The notes under the pieces were generated by a model. It had not been told where the DNA came from and searched no databases. It was given only the letters and a program-made list of their open reading frames with translations. From the NCBI GenBank assembly GCA_024072375.1, contig CP099617.1:2983001-3047000 (forward strand): 64,000 nucleotides of DNA, written 5' to 3'. This document shows, piece by piece, positions 34,767 through 45,815 of the stretch. Every line of letters begins with the position of its first letter. Position 1 is the first letter of the stretch. Position numbers and translations under genes: made by a program. The stretch comes from Sphingomonadaceae bacterium OTU29LAMAA1 (GTDB taxonomy: Bacteria > Pseudomonadota > Alphaproteobacteria > Sphingomonadales > Sphingomonadaceae).

Positions 34767-36167
34767 ATGTCGTCATCAAAGCCGTTCGACCTGGCGCTCG
34801 TCATCGACGACGACGAGGACATCCTCGTCGCTGCGCGCATCCTGTTGCGCGACCTGTTTGCGGTGGTGGAGGTCGCGACCTCTCCCGAAGCGGCAATGCC
34901 GGTCATGGCGCGTGTCCCCGACGTCGTGCTGCTCGACGCGAATTTCGCCCGCGGCGCCACCAATGGCGCGGAGGGGTTCCGCTGGCTCGACGCGATCCTG
35001 GCGCGCGACCGCGACGCGATCGTCGTGATGATTACCGCGCATGGCGGCGTGCAGATCGCGGTAGAGGCGATGAAGCGCGGCGCGACCGACTTCGTCTCGA
35101 AACCGTGGAACAACGATCGCCTGCTGACCATCGTCCGCACCGCCGCCAATCTCCGTCGATCGCGGCGGCAGGACGGCGGCACGGCGCAGACCCAGGCGTC
35201 GGCAAGCATCGCCGGCGCCGCCCTGCTCGGCGACAGCGCAGCCATGCGCCGCGTCCAGTCGCTGATCGCCCGTGCCGGACCGACGCAGGCCAACGTGCTG
35301 ATCCTGGGCGAGAACGGTACGGGCAAGGAACTGGTCGCCAGCGCCCTGCACGCGGCATCGCGGCGCGCCGGGCAGACGCTGGTCAGCGTCGATCTCGGTG
35401 CGGTGGCGGAGACGTTGTTCGACAGCGAGTTGTTCGGCCACGTGAAGGGTGCCTTCACCGACGCGCGCGCCGATGCGGTCGGCCGGTTGCGGTCGGCGAA
35501 TGGCGGAACGCTGTTCCTCGACGAGGTCGGCAATCTGCCGCTGCATCTCCAGCCCAAGCTGCTGACCGCGCTGGAACAGCGGCGCGTCACCCCGGTCGGA
35601 TCGGGCCGGGCAGAGGCGATCGACGTGCGCGTGATCTCCGCCACCAATCTCGATCACCAGCGGCTGAGCGACGAGCGGGTCTTCCGCCAGGATCTGCTGT
35701 TCCGGCTCAACACCGTCGAGATCGAGCTGCCGCCGCTGCGCGCCCGCCGCGAGGATATCCCGATGCTGCTTGCTCATTTCCTGCGCGATTACGAGCGGCG
35801 CTATGCCACCGCCCGGCGTGAACTGGCGGAGGGGGTGCTGGTGCGACTGGTGGCGCATGACTGGCCCGGCAACGTCCGGGCGCTGCGCCATGCCGCGGAG
35901 CGTGCGGTGATCCTGGCGTCAGGATCGGCGTACGAGCTGGACGACTTCCCGCTGGGTCGAGCAAGCGCGCCGACGCCCGCTCCCCCGCCCCCGCCCCCGC
36001 CCCCGCCGCCGGTGGCGGTGACGGCGGGACTCAACCTCGATTCCATGGAGCGGGACGCGATCGAACAGGCGCTGCGCCAGCACAGCTACAACATTTCGCA
36101 CGCCGCCACGGCGCTGGGGCTGTCACGTGCCGCGCTGTATCGGCGGATGGAAAAGCATGGGCTTTGA
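34767..36167 (+). CDS. NtrC-family sigma-54-dependent response regulator
   Basis: 466 residues from ATG 34767. Receiver domain with acidic pocket DDDED at 14-18 and phosphoacceptor Asp57 (VVLLDANF). The AAA+ domain has Walker A GENGTGKE at 181-188, the sigma-54 contact loop GAFTDA at 228-233 and Walker B GGTLFLDEVGN. The C-terminal Fis helix-turn-helix (NISHAATALGLSRAALYRRM) is joined by a run of ten prolines. It should open the divergent sigma-54-type promoter at 34559. The histidine kinase start overlaps its end by 11 nt. Confidence 0.9.
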   Translation: MSSSKPFDLALVIDDDEDILVAARILLRDLFAVVEVATSPEAAMPVMARVPDVVLLDANFARGATNGAEGFRWLDAILARDRDAIVVMITAHGGVQIAVEAMKRGATDFVSKPWNNDRLLTIVRTAANLRRSRRQDGGTAQTQASASIAGAALLGDSAAMRRVQSLIARAGPTQANVLILGENGTGKELVASALHAASRRAGQTLVSVDLGAVAETLFDSELFGHVKGAFTDARADAVGRLRSANGGTLFLDEVGNLPLHLQPKLLTALEQRRVTPVGSGRAEAIDVRVISATNLDHQRLSDERVFRQDLLFRLNTVEIELPPLRARREDIPMLLAHFLRDYERRYATARRELAEGVLVRLVAHDWPGNVRALRHAAERAVILASGSAYELDDFPLGRASAPTPAPPPPPPPPPPVAVTAGLNLDSMERDAIEQALRQHSYNISHAATALGLSRAALYRRMEKHGL

Positions 36168-37467
36168 CCGCAGCGGCCTACGGCTCGCCGGGCATCTTGT
36201 GGCGGTACTCGCCACGGGTGGCATTGCGCTGTGGGCGATGCAGCGACCCGACAGCGCAATCCTGTCGCTGCTCGCGGGTGTTGCTACGATGGCTGCGGTC
36301 GCCTCACTCTACGCGTCGATGCGACACCATGATCGCGAGCTCGTCCGCTTCGTCGAGGCGATCGGCCACGTCGATCTGTCGCAGCGGTTCGGGAACGGGG
36401 CGGTGGGCACCGCACTGGATGCCGCGATGCGTCGCCTCGCAGCGGATCGCCAGCGGATTGGTGAGGAAGCGCGGTTTCAGGCGGCGATGGTCGAGGAAAC
36501 GCCCATCGCCTTGCTTGCCGTCGATGAACACCGCACAATCAGCCTGCTGAATGCGGCGGCCCGTGATATATTCCGGCATCTGGACGGCAGATCGACCGTT
36601 GCCCTGGGTACCGAAGACGAGGCGCTGGCCGCCGTGCTGGATCCGGCGACGGGCCGGTTGGGACGCAGCCTTATCGCGCTGTCCTCCGCAGGCGGCGATC
36701 AACGCGCCGTGGTGACCGCCACCGAGATGCGCCGCGCCGGACGTCCGCTCCGGCTGGTCGCGGTCGAGCTGATCGGCCGCGAGCTGGATGCAGCGGAGGT
36801 GGCGGCGCAGGCCGACCTCGTCCGCGTCCTGACGCACGAGATCATGAATTCGCTGACCCCCGTGACGTCGCTCGCCCGGTCCGCGGCCACCCTGATGGCG
36901 CGCGTGCCGGAAGGTGACGAGAATACCAGTGATGCACGCCGTGCGATCCAGATCGTCGCCGATCGGGCTGCGGGTCTGCTCGGTTTTGTCGATAGCTATC
37001 GGCAATATGCGACGCTGCCGGTCGTCGTGCGCCGGACCTGCGATGCGCGCCGCTGGGCGGAGGACGTGGTCGCGCTGTTGGGCGAGGCGGGCTTCGGCCA
37101 CGGCATGCGCGTCGGCATAGATGTGGTACCATCGTCGACGACATTCGTGGCGGATCCCGACCTGCTAACGCAAGCGCTGCTCAACCTGCTGAAAAACGCG
37201 GCAGAGGCCGGTGCTGGCCATGTGCGATTGGGTATTCGTGGTTATCAGGACCGGGTGGACCTCGTGGTCGCCGACGATGGTGCCGGGTTTGATGCCGATA
37301 TAGCAGCGGACATGTTCCTGCCGTTCTTCACCAGCAAGTCGGCCGGCACTGGGATCGGCTTGTCGCTTGCCCGTCAGGTCGCTGTTGCCCACGGCGGGTC
37401 GATACGGGCGCAGATAGGCGATTCCGGTGGATCGGTGTTCCTTGTCAGCATCCCGCATCACCCATGA
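36157..37467 (+). CDS. Sensor histidine kinase, partner of the NtrC-type regulator
   Basis: 436 residues from ATG 36157, inside the regulator reading frame. Two membrane helices near the N-terminus (LVAVLATGGIALWAM and AILSLLAGVATMAAVASLYA) have almost no periplasmic loop between them. A HAMP/PAS-like part (ETPIALLAVDEHRTI) follows, then the H-box LTHEIMNSLTPV with His227, the N-box LLNLLKNAAEAG, and G-boxes DDGAGFD and GTGIGLSLARQVAVAHGG. The short loop suggests sensing within the membrane or cytoplasm. Confidence 0.9.
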   Translation: MGFDRSGLRLAGHLVAVLATGGIALWAMQRPDSAILSLLAGVATMAAVASLYASMRHHDRELVRFVEAIGHVDLSQRFGNGAVGTALDAAMRRLAADRQRIGEEARFQAAMVEETPIALLAVDEHRTISLLNAAARDIFRHLDGRSTVALGTEDEALAAVLDPATGRLGRSLIALSSAGGDQRAVVTATEMRRAGRPLRLVAVELIGRELDAAEVAAQADLVRVLTHEIMNSLTPVTSLARSAATLMARVPEGDENTSDARRAIQIVADRAAGLLGFVDSYRQYATLPVVVRRTCDARRWAEDVVALLGEAGFGHGMRVGIDVVPSSTTFVADPDLLTQALLNLLKNAAEAGAGHVRLGIRGYQDRVDLVVADDGAGFDADIAADMFLPFFTSKSAGTGIGLSLARQVAVAHGGSIRAQIGDSGGSVFLVSIPHHP

Positions 37468-37900
37468 TGTCAGACCGACATCTCCCCAACCAAGCCAAGT
37501 TTTCCCAATATTTTCCTAAGCTTGAAAATATTTCGAGCAGAGCATGGAAATGAAGAAGTGTCGGTACACAGATGAGTAGATTGCCTTTGCACCAGAGTAG
37601 GCTGGAAAGGGTGCGCCGGTGGCTGAAGCCGTTTGTCGGATGCTGATTTCGGAATGGACGTTCCACCGCTGCAAGAAAGTGTACGGCGGGTCCGGGCGTC
37701 GCCCAGCGGGTCTGATTCTTTAACAGGTGAGTCTATCGCCGAAGAACGCGAAACTGGCAGCTAAAATCCCAGTTTGTATCCGTGAACGAACGTCCGAAGT
37801 TGGGCACGTGCAACGGCAGCTGAAGGTCGTCTTATGGGTCGTGTCGGCGGGAGCGTCGGGCGGCCGCTCTCGCCCATAGCGGACGTTCAGGACATACGAA
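37468..37900. other. Intergenic region (433 bp)
   Basis: Lies between two convergent genes. It holds an AT-richer stretch near 37490-37570 and one 60-bp repeat at 37781-37840; no gene supported. Confidence 0.5.
37781..37840 (+). repeat. 60-bp intergenic repeat, copy 3 of 11
   Basis: CGTGAACGAACGTCCGAAGT start and CTTATGGGTC end; exactly 60 bp. Confidence 0.7.
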
Positions 37901-38701
37901 TTATCGTTGCTCGCCGGGACGGCGGCACGATGGATAGTTGATTGGAGAGGCAAGCGCGCTCCAGTAGCCATCGGCGCCTCTTGTGAGCCTGAGCGAAGAC
38001 ACTGCATCGTAGCTTGGTCGGATACGATCAGCTCGCTGCTGGAGCGCCTGATCACGAAAGCATACATCAACGCCTTTGACGGATGTAGCCAGCACGGTGA
38101 AGCTCATCAGCCAGCCACCGTCGCGACTGGTCATCGTCACGCCACTTTTACCCCGGTCGGTTTCGATAAATCCATAATCTTCAGGCGTCCGCTTGCCGGA
38201 AGCTCGTCGAGGTCCGGTAGAGTTCGGAAATGAAGTAAGGTCCAGTCTGCGGATCAGCTGATCGATCCCGTCGCCCGTCGTTACAATCGGTGCGGGGATG
38301 TGATCATCAACAGCGACACCCAAGGACGTCGCGCACCATCTACGCGCTAGGTCGAAGGCGGTCGACATGCCACCCTGGCGGCGTCGAATTCGACATACGG
38401 GCTGACCGACACCGCTATGATCCCTATGATAGTAGACGATAATCCCGGCTCCGCTGCCGCTGTATCGAGCGCGGTAAGCGAGGGGCGATGCCGACCGTGA
38501 TTGTGTGGTCGGCTGTTCGGCGTTCCAGGGTGTCAGCCCTTCGGCTTCGATCAGCGCATTGGCGAGCGCTTCGGGCTGCGGGATATTCGCATCTAGCACC
38601 AGCTCCGCCGTCACTCCCTCCCGTTCGAGCACCTTACTATTGTAAGACGTTAGCACCTGAGAACCGCCAGCTAGCATCATCACTACCAATAAGCCGACCA
38701 T
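37901..38701 (-). CDS. Exported protein of unknown function
   Basis: 266 residues from ATG 38701. A hydrophobic N-terminal segment (GLLVVMMLAGGSQVL) acts as signal or anchor. The rest contains a polar domain with YRARYSGSGAGIIVYYHRDH, two cysteines and a C-terminal Pro/Arg-rich tail (YPSCRRPGEQR). No family recognised. Composition is ordinary for the genome, and the convergent gene on the other side is the histidine kinase. Confidence 0.5.
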   Translation of the reverse strand: MVGLLVVMMLAGGSQVLTSYNSKVLEREGVTAELVLDANIPQPEALANALIEAEGLTPWNAEQPTTQSRSASPLAYRARYSGSGAGIIVYYHRDHSGVGQPVCRIRRRQGGMSTAFDLARRWCATSLGVAVDDHIPAPIVTTGDGIDQLIRRLDLTSFPNSTGPRRASGKRTPEDYGFIETDRGKSGVTMTSRDGGWLMSFTVLATSVKGVDVCFRDQALQQRADRIRPSYDAVSSLRLTRGADGYWSALASPINYPSCRRPGEQR

Positions 38702-39057
38702 CGTGCATCTCCTTCGCCGATTAGGATAACCGGCTGGTTTGCAGCTTTCATGCAGAAGCCGACTGCAGCCCTTCAAACCTCCGTTCTCGTCACCTAGAGG
38801 CTGCTGACCGGCCCTTCGAAGCGGAACGGCGGTTTTTCTCCCAGTTCACGACATTCGTCAGTGGATGGCCGGGGTGGCAAGCTGGTCGTTCGCGCTGATG
38901 AACAAGCGTCCGAAGTTGGGGAGCGGGGAAAGTGAACTGAATGTCCACTTGTGGGTCTCACCTGCCGCGATTATCGCGCGGCAGATGACTTGCACCGGGA
39001 GTGGCGGCTGGGCCGGATATTCGCCGAGTGACGAATGTGCTCCGACGCATCCGTGAA
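38702..39057. other. Intergenic region (356 bp)
   Basis: Upstream of the exported protein and downstream of the DUF885 gene. It contains one 60-bp repeat (38897-38957); no gene seen. Confidence 0.5.
38897..38957 (+). repeat. 60-bp intergenic repeat, copy 4 of 11
   Basis: GATGAACAAGCGTCCGAAGT start and CTTGTGGGTC end; 61 bp. The first half is nearly the same as copy 3. Confidence 0.7.
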
Positions 39058-40884
39058 TTACCTTGCCTTCGCCGCCGCGATGTAGCGGGTGACCTGCTCT
39101 TCCAGCACGGCGAGCGGCAGCGCGCCTTGGCTCAGCACCGCCTCGTGGAAGTCGCGGATGTTGAATTTGGGGCCTAGCTCCTGTTCCGCCCGCTTGCGCA
39201 GTTCAGCGATCTTGAGCTGGCCGACCATGTAGCTGGTCGCCTGGCCTGGCCAGTTGAAGTACCGGTCGACCTCACGACCGATGTCCTTCTCAGATACCGA
39301 GCTGTTCGCCTTGAAATAGGCGATCGCCTGTTCACGCGTCCACCGCTTGGAATGGATGCCAGTGTCGAGCACCAGTCGGATCGCGCGCCACACCTGAAGC
39401 GACAGCATGCCGAAGCGCGCATAGGGGTCCTTATACACGCCCATCTCGTTCGCCAGTCGCTCCGAATAGAGGCCCCAGCCTTCGACATAGGCACCGTAGC
39501 CGCCGAACTTGCGGAACTTGGGGATGCCGGTCATCTCCTGCTGGCGGGCGATCTGGAAATGGTGGCCCGGAGCGCCCTCATGCGCGGCGATGCCGGCGAC
39601 CTGCACCTTCTGCGTTTGGTTCATGTCGACGAGGTTGACGTAATAAATCCCCGGCCGCGACCCGTCGGCGGAGGGTGGGTTGTAGAAGGCGGTCGACGCC
39701 GTGCCTTCCCGCCATTTCTCCACCGCGCGCACCTCCAGAGGCGCCTTGGGCAGGACTCGGAAATAGCGCGGGGCCGCGACCATCACCGACGCAATCACCG
39801 AGCGGGCGTCGCCCAGATATTGTTCGCGGCCGGCGGCGGTGTTTGGATATTTGAATTTCGGATCGGTGCGGATGCTGTCGAAGAACTGCTCCAGCGTGCC
39901 GGCGAAGCCGACTTCACGCTTGATAGCCTCCATCTCGCCACGGATCGCAGCGACCTGACGCAACCCAAGGTCGTGGATCTGATCCGCGGTCAGATCGGTC
40001 GTCGTCGAACCCTTCAGTCGGTCCGCATAATAGGCTGCACCGTTCGGCAGGCTCCATGCCCCGAAATTGCTTTTGGACAGCGGCTCGATCGCATCCAGAG
40101 CCGCAAACAGCGTGTCGTAGCCCCGGCGGAAAGGGCCGGTCAGAGCCGCGCTGGCGTCGTTCAGCAGCTTCGCCTTAGTCGCTTCGGGCGCCCTCAGCGC
40201 GGTCACCTTCTTGCGGAAATCGGCTAGCAGGGTGGAATCAGGGCCGGAATCGAACGGCGCGCCGCTGATGACCGCCTTGGCATCGCCGCGGGCGGGCGCG
40301 AAATTGACCTTGTTGGGGATGATGCCCGCCGCCGCCTGCTCGCGCATCGTCGCCGCGACTTCGCGCATCACGCGCTCGGTATCGCGCAGGCGGGAGATGT
40401 ACGCCTGCGCGTCGGCGACCGTGTCGATCTTGTGATTATTGATTAGCAGGACCGGGATGTCGCCCGCCGGGCTGCCGTTCGTTGACACGGGGAAGCGTAG
40501 CTTGCGGAACTGCGAGGATTCGCGGTCGCGTGCGACTTGGTATTCAAAGAGGCGATAGCTGACCCGCGCGCTCTCGCCCAGTTGCTCGGGCCGGAATCGC
40601 GCGTGCATCGCCTTCAGCTGTCGCTCGGCCAGCGCCTGCGATCGCACCGCAGCGGTATCGGTATAATCGTCGAGCTTGCCGTAGTCGGTCTTGAACCCGA
40701 GCTGTGTCTGGCTTTCCGGGCTGAGCGCCAGCTGCTCGTCATAGGCGCGGTCGAGGAATTGCAGCAGCGCGGCGTCCTGATCCTTGCTGGCCGCGGCGGC
40801 AGGAGCAACCGGGGCCGACATCGGCGTGCTCGCTTGGACCAGCGGGGTTAGGGGCAAGATCATGAGAGCGAAGACAAGATGCAT
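39058..40884 (-). CDS. Secreted DUF885-family metallopeptidase-like protein
   Basis: 608 residues from ATG 40884 with a Sec signal (ending LVQAS). The C-terminal half carries the family motif AAHEGAPGHHFQ, a HE...GH variant of the gluzincin zinc site, followed by FGGYGAYVEGWGLYSE with the third glutamate and W(R/S)AIRLVLDTGIH. DUF885 proteins are related to M32-type carboxypeptidases. Probably a periplasmic peptidase; substrate unknown. Monocistronic. Confidence 0.85.
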   Translation of the reverse strand: MHLVFALMILPLTPLVQASTPMSAPVAPAAAASKDQDAALLQFLDRAYDEQLALSPESQTQLGFKTDYGKLDDYTDTAAVRSQALAERQLKAMHARFRPEQLGESARVSYRLFEYQVARDRESSQFRKLRFPVSTNGSPAGDIPVLLINNHKIDTVADAQAYISRLRDTERVMREVAATMREQAAAGIIPNKVNFAPARGDAKAVISGAPFDSGPDSTLLADFRKKVTALRAPEATKAKLLNDASAALTGPFRRGYDTLFAALDAIEPLSKSNFGAWSLPNGAAYYADRLKGSTTTDLTADQIHDLGLRQVAAIRGEMEAIKREVGFAGTLEQFFDSIRTDPKFKYPNTAAGREQYLGDARSVIASVMVAAPRYFRVLPKAPLEVRAVEKWREGTASTAFYNPPSADGSRPGIYYVNLVDMNQTQKVQVAGIAAHEGAPGHHFQIARQQEMTGIPKFRKFGGYGAYVEGWGLYSERLANEMGVYKDPYARFGMLSLQVWRAIRLVLDTGIHSKRWTREQAIAYFKANSSVSEKDIGREVDRYFNWPGQATSYMVGQLKIAELRKRAEQELGPKFNIRDFHEAVLSQGALPLAVLEEQVTRYIAAAKAR

Positions 40885-41066
40885 CGAATACTCCTGGGCG
40901 AACCCGGCTGCCTGATTGTCAGCCGCTGCCCCGTAAGGTGACCGAGCCGAGACAATCGTTATACGGAACAACGTCGCCCGGTCGAGTTCCATAGGGGCAG
41001 ACCGCCATTCCTAAACCGTCGGCCACAAGTTCGTGTCAGCCTTCATGGGCGGTCCGCTTTTTTCGT

Positions 41067-41127
41067 GGTGAACGAATGGCAGGAACTGGGAAGCGGGGTG
41101 GGCCAGCCGAACGGCCGATAATGGGTC
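41067..41127 (+). repeat. 60-bp intergenic repeat, copy 5 of 11
   Basis: GGTGAACGAATGGCAGGAAC start and GATAATGGGTC end; 61 bp. Its last bases overlap the stop codon of the permease-peptidase gene (TGA, read leftward at 41128-41126). Confidence 0.65.
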
Positions 41128-44100
41128 AGGAAGGTGCCACTAAATTGTCGTCGCTGTTTCGGTCGATATACTTGTTGTACGGGTCGACTCCGACGAACGC
41201 CGGCCGCGCCGCGGTGACGATCCGCACCTGCTGCCCGCCGCTGCGGAGCGGGCGGCGCTTCATCGCCAGCACGTCCGCCCTTGAGAAGGCGGCGAGCCCC
41301 GGCCGCGACGCGAACGCGCCGACGTCGATCGTGTCGGCGAAGGGAACGGGCGTCTCGACCCCCTGGCCGTTGGCGGTGAACTTGGCGGCGTTCACGGTCA
41401 GCAGCGTCTCCCACCTTCCGTCGGGCAGGCGGCGGGTGGTCGCGTCCTTCGCCTCGAAGTCCCACAGCACAATCCGCTCGAACAGGTCGGTGACCAGCTG
41501 CCGTTCCTGCCCGTCGCGCGCCAGCGACGCGAAGCCGGCGACGAGGTCGGTCGAGCGCGCATAAGGCCGCCCCTTGAACCGGTAGCGGTCGAGCAGCCCG
41601 CGCAGCATCGCGTTGACCCGTGCCTCGCCCAGCCGGTCCTGGAGCAGGTACAGCGCCACCGATCCCTTGTTGTAGTGGATGTAGGGCTGGTTCTCGACGC
41701 GGGCGAGCGGCAGTTCCTCCACCGCCTCGCCGCGGCGGCCGCGCAGATAGTCGTCCAGCTCGTACTTCAGGAACCGCCTGATCTTGTCGGGGCCGTAGAG
41801 CCGCTTCATGACCATGAGCGCCGAATATTGCGCCATGGTCTCCACCCACACGGTGCCGCCCTGCATGTCGGCGCTGATCACCTGGTGCGCCCAGTATTGA
41901 TGCCCCAGCTCGTGCGCGGTGATGTAGGTGACGTAGTCGATCCGGTCGGCCGAGCGCGCGTCGGCGATGAAGCCGATCCGCTCGGAATAGGGCACCGTCC
42001 CCGCGAACGCCTGCGCGAAGCTGGCATAGCCGGGGAACTCGACGATCCGGGCATAGGGGAACTGGTAAGGCCCGAAATTTTCCCGGTAATAGCCAAGCGC
42101 GGCCTGCATCGCCGCCAGCATTCGGTCGACGTTGTAGGCATGGGCGGGGTGGTAGAGGACCGACAGGCGGACCCCGTCGGCGACCCGCGCCTTTTCGGCA
42201 TAACGCGCCGACTGGATCGAGAAGAAGGACAGGATTGGCGCGCCCGACACAAAGCGCGCGGTGCGGCGGCCGTTGGCGACCGCGTCCGCCACCTTGCGAC
42301 CCGGCGCAATCGGCACCTGGTCGGCATCGGTCGACAAGGTGACATCCGACCGCACCCAGTCGGTGTGTACGTAGTTGCTCCACTGTGCGGAAATATCCTC
42401 CAGCTTGGCCGGGCGCAGTTCCGCCGGGAGGCCGTACTTGCGGCGCTTGGTCCGGTCTTGGAGCAGCCCGCTGCGGTCCATGCCGAGGGTCGGCGCGAAC
42501 TCGCGGTTGTTGAGGAAGGTGCCATTGGCGACCAGGCGCGTGTCGTCGTCGTTGGCCGCGAAGCCGCGGTCGACCCGCTCGGTACGGAAGCCGAGGGTGC
42601 CGGTCGCCCCCGGTGCGACCGGTCGCTCGAAGCGGTAGATACGGTACTGGTTGTCGTCGTCGTCGCTGACCAGCCGCGCACCGGGGATAGTCACCGCGAC
42701 CAGCCGGGTGCGGTCGTCCTGCAGGCGCACGTGCAGGTCGCGGAGGGGCGCGCCGGTGTCGTTGACCCAGGCGTAGCTGCCCTCCGCTTCCATCCGCCGC
42801 GCGGCGGGGTGGAGCGCGATGGTCAGCCGGATGTCGGTCAGCGTCGGCTGGCGCAGCCCCGCATAGCGGAGATACTTCTTCTCATAGGCCGCGGCCCGCG
42901 CGTCCTGATCGGGGGCGCTGCGATATATGTTAAGGACGTCCATCTGGCGCCAGGCATAGGCCCCGCTCGCCGCGACGGTTACCAGCGCGACCGCCAGCAC
43001 CACCCCCGGCGTCCCCCGCAGCCGCCGCGGCGCGAGGCGGAGCCGGTGGCCGAGCTTCACGTCGGTCCCGCGCCGCCAGAGAAGGTGCGCCGCCACCGCC
43101 AGCGCCAGCGCCCACCCGCCCCAGTAGAGCCGCAGCCACCATCCGCGTGCCGCGCCGATCTGGTCGCCGTTCATGTCCGACAGCCGCAGCGTCCCGGTCG
43201 AGCCGTAGAGGTAGAGCGGGTGGTCCCAGCCGATCGTCGTGAACACGCTGGTCGCGACGAGGTAGACCACCATCAGCGCCCAGCCGACGTACTTGTTCGG
43301 GCTGAGCGCCTGGATGAACACCGCGAGCACGGCGAGGATCACGAAGTCCGCCGCGAACGGCAGGACGTACCAGCCGAGATACTCGCCGAGCGCCGGCGTC
43401 ACCGGGCCGCGGAAAAGCTGCACGACGATCCCCGCGACGATCGAGGCGAGCAGGGTCGTGACCAGCACGCCGGCCACCGCCAGCACCTTGGGGACGAGGT
43501 ACGCCCAGTTCGGCAGCGCGGTGGCGTCGACGATCTCGTGCATGCCACGCTCGCGGTCGCGCCACACCAGCTCGCCGGCGTAGTAGATCGCGATGATCAG
43601 CGGCATGATCGTAAACGCGCCCTGGAGGGTGCCGATCACGGTGAAGGTCATCGGGTAAAGCGGGGTGCCGTAGCGTTCGCCCGCGACCAGTAGCGAGGCG
43701 ACCGTGTTGGCGAGGCCGACCGCCAGCATGATGACGAAGCCGGGGCTCCTGAAGATCAGCGCCATCTCGAACCGGGCGCGCGCGAGGAGCTGGGTGGGGC
43801 CCGCATGCGCCGGGTCGGTCGCGGGCAGCGCGGCGGCGACGCGCGGCGGGGTGGCGGCGAGCTTCGCCGCGCGGCGCTGCTCGCGACGCAGGCGGCGCTT
43901 CGACGCGCCCCGCTCGGTGAAGGAGAAGCGCCACCACGCGACCGCCAGCGCCAGACCCCCCAGCATCACGGCGATGACCCTGTTGGCGGCGAGCACGCCC
44001 GCGAAGGCGGGCATGGCCGCGTTCGCCTCGGCCGGGGTCCAGTAGCGGGTCAGCCAGCCAAACGCCCCGATCCCGAACGGTTCGAGATAGGCGATCGTCT

Positions 44101-44707
44101 CCCGCCATTCCGGCTTCTCCGCGGTGATGCCGATCAGGGTCAGGTAGACCACCAGGAAGGCGATGACCGCGAGGTAGCTGTAGGTCATCGACCGGGTCAT
44201 GGTCGCGACCGCGAAGAAGATGCCCGCGGTCAGGAACAGGTTGGGCAGGCCGAGGAGGAAATAGGCGTAGAGATAGTCGCCGACCCGGTTCGGCCCCAGC
44301 GTCTCGGGATCGACCCACGGCATCAGCGTGCCGAGCCACATCGCCAGCGGCACGACGACGAAGGCGATTGCCGCCGCCGCGTAGGCGCCGAGGAAGCGGG
44401 CGAAGAGATAGGCCGCCTTGGTGACTCGGGTCGACCGGACCATCTGCCCGAAGCCGCTCTCGTCGTCGCGAACCACCACGTTCGCCACAAAGGCGGTGGT
44501 CACGAACATGAAGAACAGTGACATGATGAAGTGTGTACGCGCGATCGCGGTGGCGGCGTTCTTGTGGACGTTGCCGCCGCTGCCGAGCGAGATCTGCTCC
44601 ACCGTCACCGACCCGAAGGTCAAGAGAAAGAACAGGATCGCGACCGCCCAGAAGACGGGGTTGCGGAGCTGGTAGCGCAGCTCGAAGCGGGCGATGGCGC
44701 CGAACAT
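41126..44707 (-). CDS. ABC-2 permease fused to an M1-family aminopeptidase domain
   Basis: 1193 residues. The first ~570 hold two groups of about six membrane helices with ABC-2 features (MFGAIARFELRYQLRNPVFW, FGQMVRSTRVTKAAYLFARF). The rest is an extracytoplasmic M1 peptidase: HELGHQYWAHQ with the third Glu in VWVETMAQYSALM and an N-terminal beta-saddle (IALHPAARRMEAEGSY). Zinc ligands are complete. The architecture is a known family in Bacteroidetes and sphingomonads whose transported substrate is unknown. The ATPase gene ends 6 nt upstream. Confidence 0.87.
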   Translation of the reverse strand: MFGAIARFELRYQLRNPVFWAVAILFFLLTFGSVTVEQISLGSGGNVHKNAATAIARTHFIMSLFFMFVTTAFVANVVVRDDESGFGQMVRSTRVTKAAYLFARFLGAYAAAAIAFVVVPLAMWLGTLMPWVDPETLGPNRVGDYLYAYFLLGLPNLFLTAGIFFAVATMTRSMTYSYLAVIAFLVVYLTLIGITAEKPEWRETIAYLEPFGIGAFGWLTRYWTPAEANAAMPAFAGVLAANRVIAVMLGGLALAVAWWRFSFTERGASKRRLRREQRRAAKLAATPPRVAAALPATDPAHAGPTQLLARARFEMALIFRSPGFVIMLAVGLANTVASLLVAGERYGTPLYPMTFTVIGTLQGAFTIMPLIIAIYYAGELVWRDRERGMHEIVDATALPNWAYLVPKVLAVAGVLVTTLLASIVAGIVVQLFRGPVTPALGEYLGWYVLPFAADFVILAVLAVFIQALSPNKYVGWALMVVYLVATSVFTTIGWDHPLYLYGSTGTLRLSDMNGDQIGAARGWWLRLYWGGWALALAVAAHLLWRRGTDVKLGHRLRLAPRRLRGTPGVVLAVALVTVAASGAYAWRQMDVLNIYRSAPDQDARAAAYEKKYLRYAGLRQPTLTDIRLTIALHPAARRMEAEGSYAWVNDTGAPLRDLHVRLQDDRTRLVAVTIPGARLVSDDDDNQYRIYRFERPVAPGATGTLGFRTERVDRGFAANDDDTRLVANGTFLNNREFAPTLGMDRSGLLQDRTKRRKYGLPAELRPAKLEDISAQWSNYVHTDWVRSDVTLSTDADQVPIAPGRKVADAVANGRRTARFVSGAPILSFFSIQSARYAEKARVADGVRLSVLYHPAHAYNVDRMLAAMQAALGYYRENFGPYQFPYARIVEFPGYASFAQAFAGTVPYSERIGFIADARSADRIDYVTYITAHELGHQYWAHQVISADMQGGTVWVETMAQYSALMVMKRLYGPDKIRRFLKYELDDYLRGRRGEAVEELPLARVENQPYIHYNKGSVALYLLQDRLGEARVNAMLRGLLDRYRFKGRPYARSTDLVAGFASLARDGQERQLVTDLFERIVLWDFEAKDATTRRLPDGRWETLLTVNAAKFTANGQGVETPVPFADTIDVGAFASRPGLAAFSRADVLAMKRRPLRSGGQQVRIVTAARPAFVGVDPYNKYIDRNSDDNLVAPS

Positions 44708-44713
44708 CGCGGT

Positions 44714-45604
<891 letters not shown>

Positions 45605-45721
45605 GTGTTTCGACTCCCCCTCTAACAAGCTTAGCAAGGTGTACCAGGGAAGCAATACAGCGGTCTAACGATAGCCGGCATAATCCCCTGCCGGCCAACC
45701 AATCCCGAGCGAAGCACGGCT

Positions 45722-45781
45722 CGTGAACAAGCGGCCGCTTTTGGGAGCGCCCGAGTAGCGCTGGATGTCCGCTTCTGGGTC
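45722..45781 (+). repeat. 60-bp intergenic repeat, copy 6 of 11
   Basis: CGTGAACAAGCGGCCGCTTT start, TGGATGTCCGCTTCTGGGTC end; 60 bp. Confidence 0.7.
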
Positions 45782-45815
45782 GTCGGAGTTGGCCATCGGG
45801 GAAGCGTCGACGATG

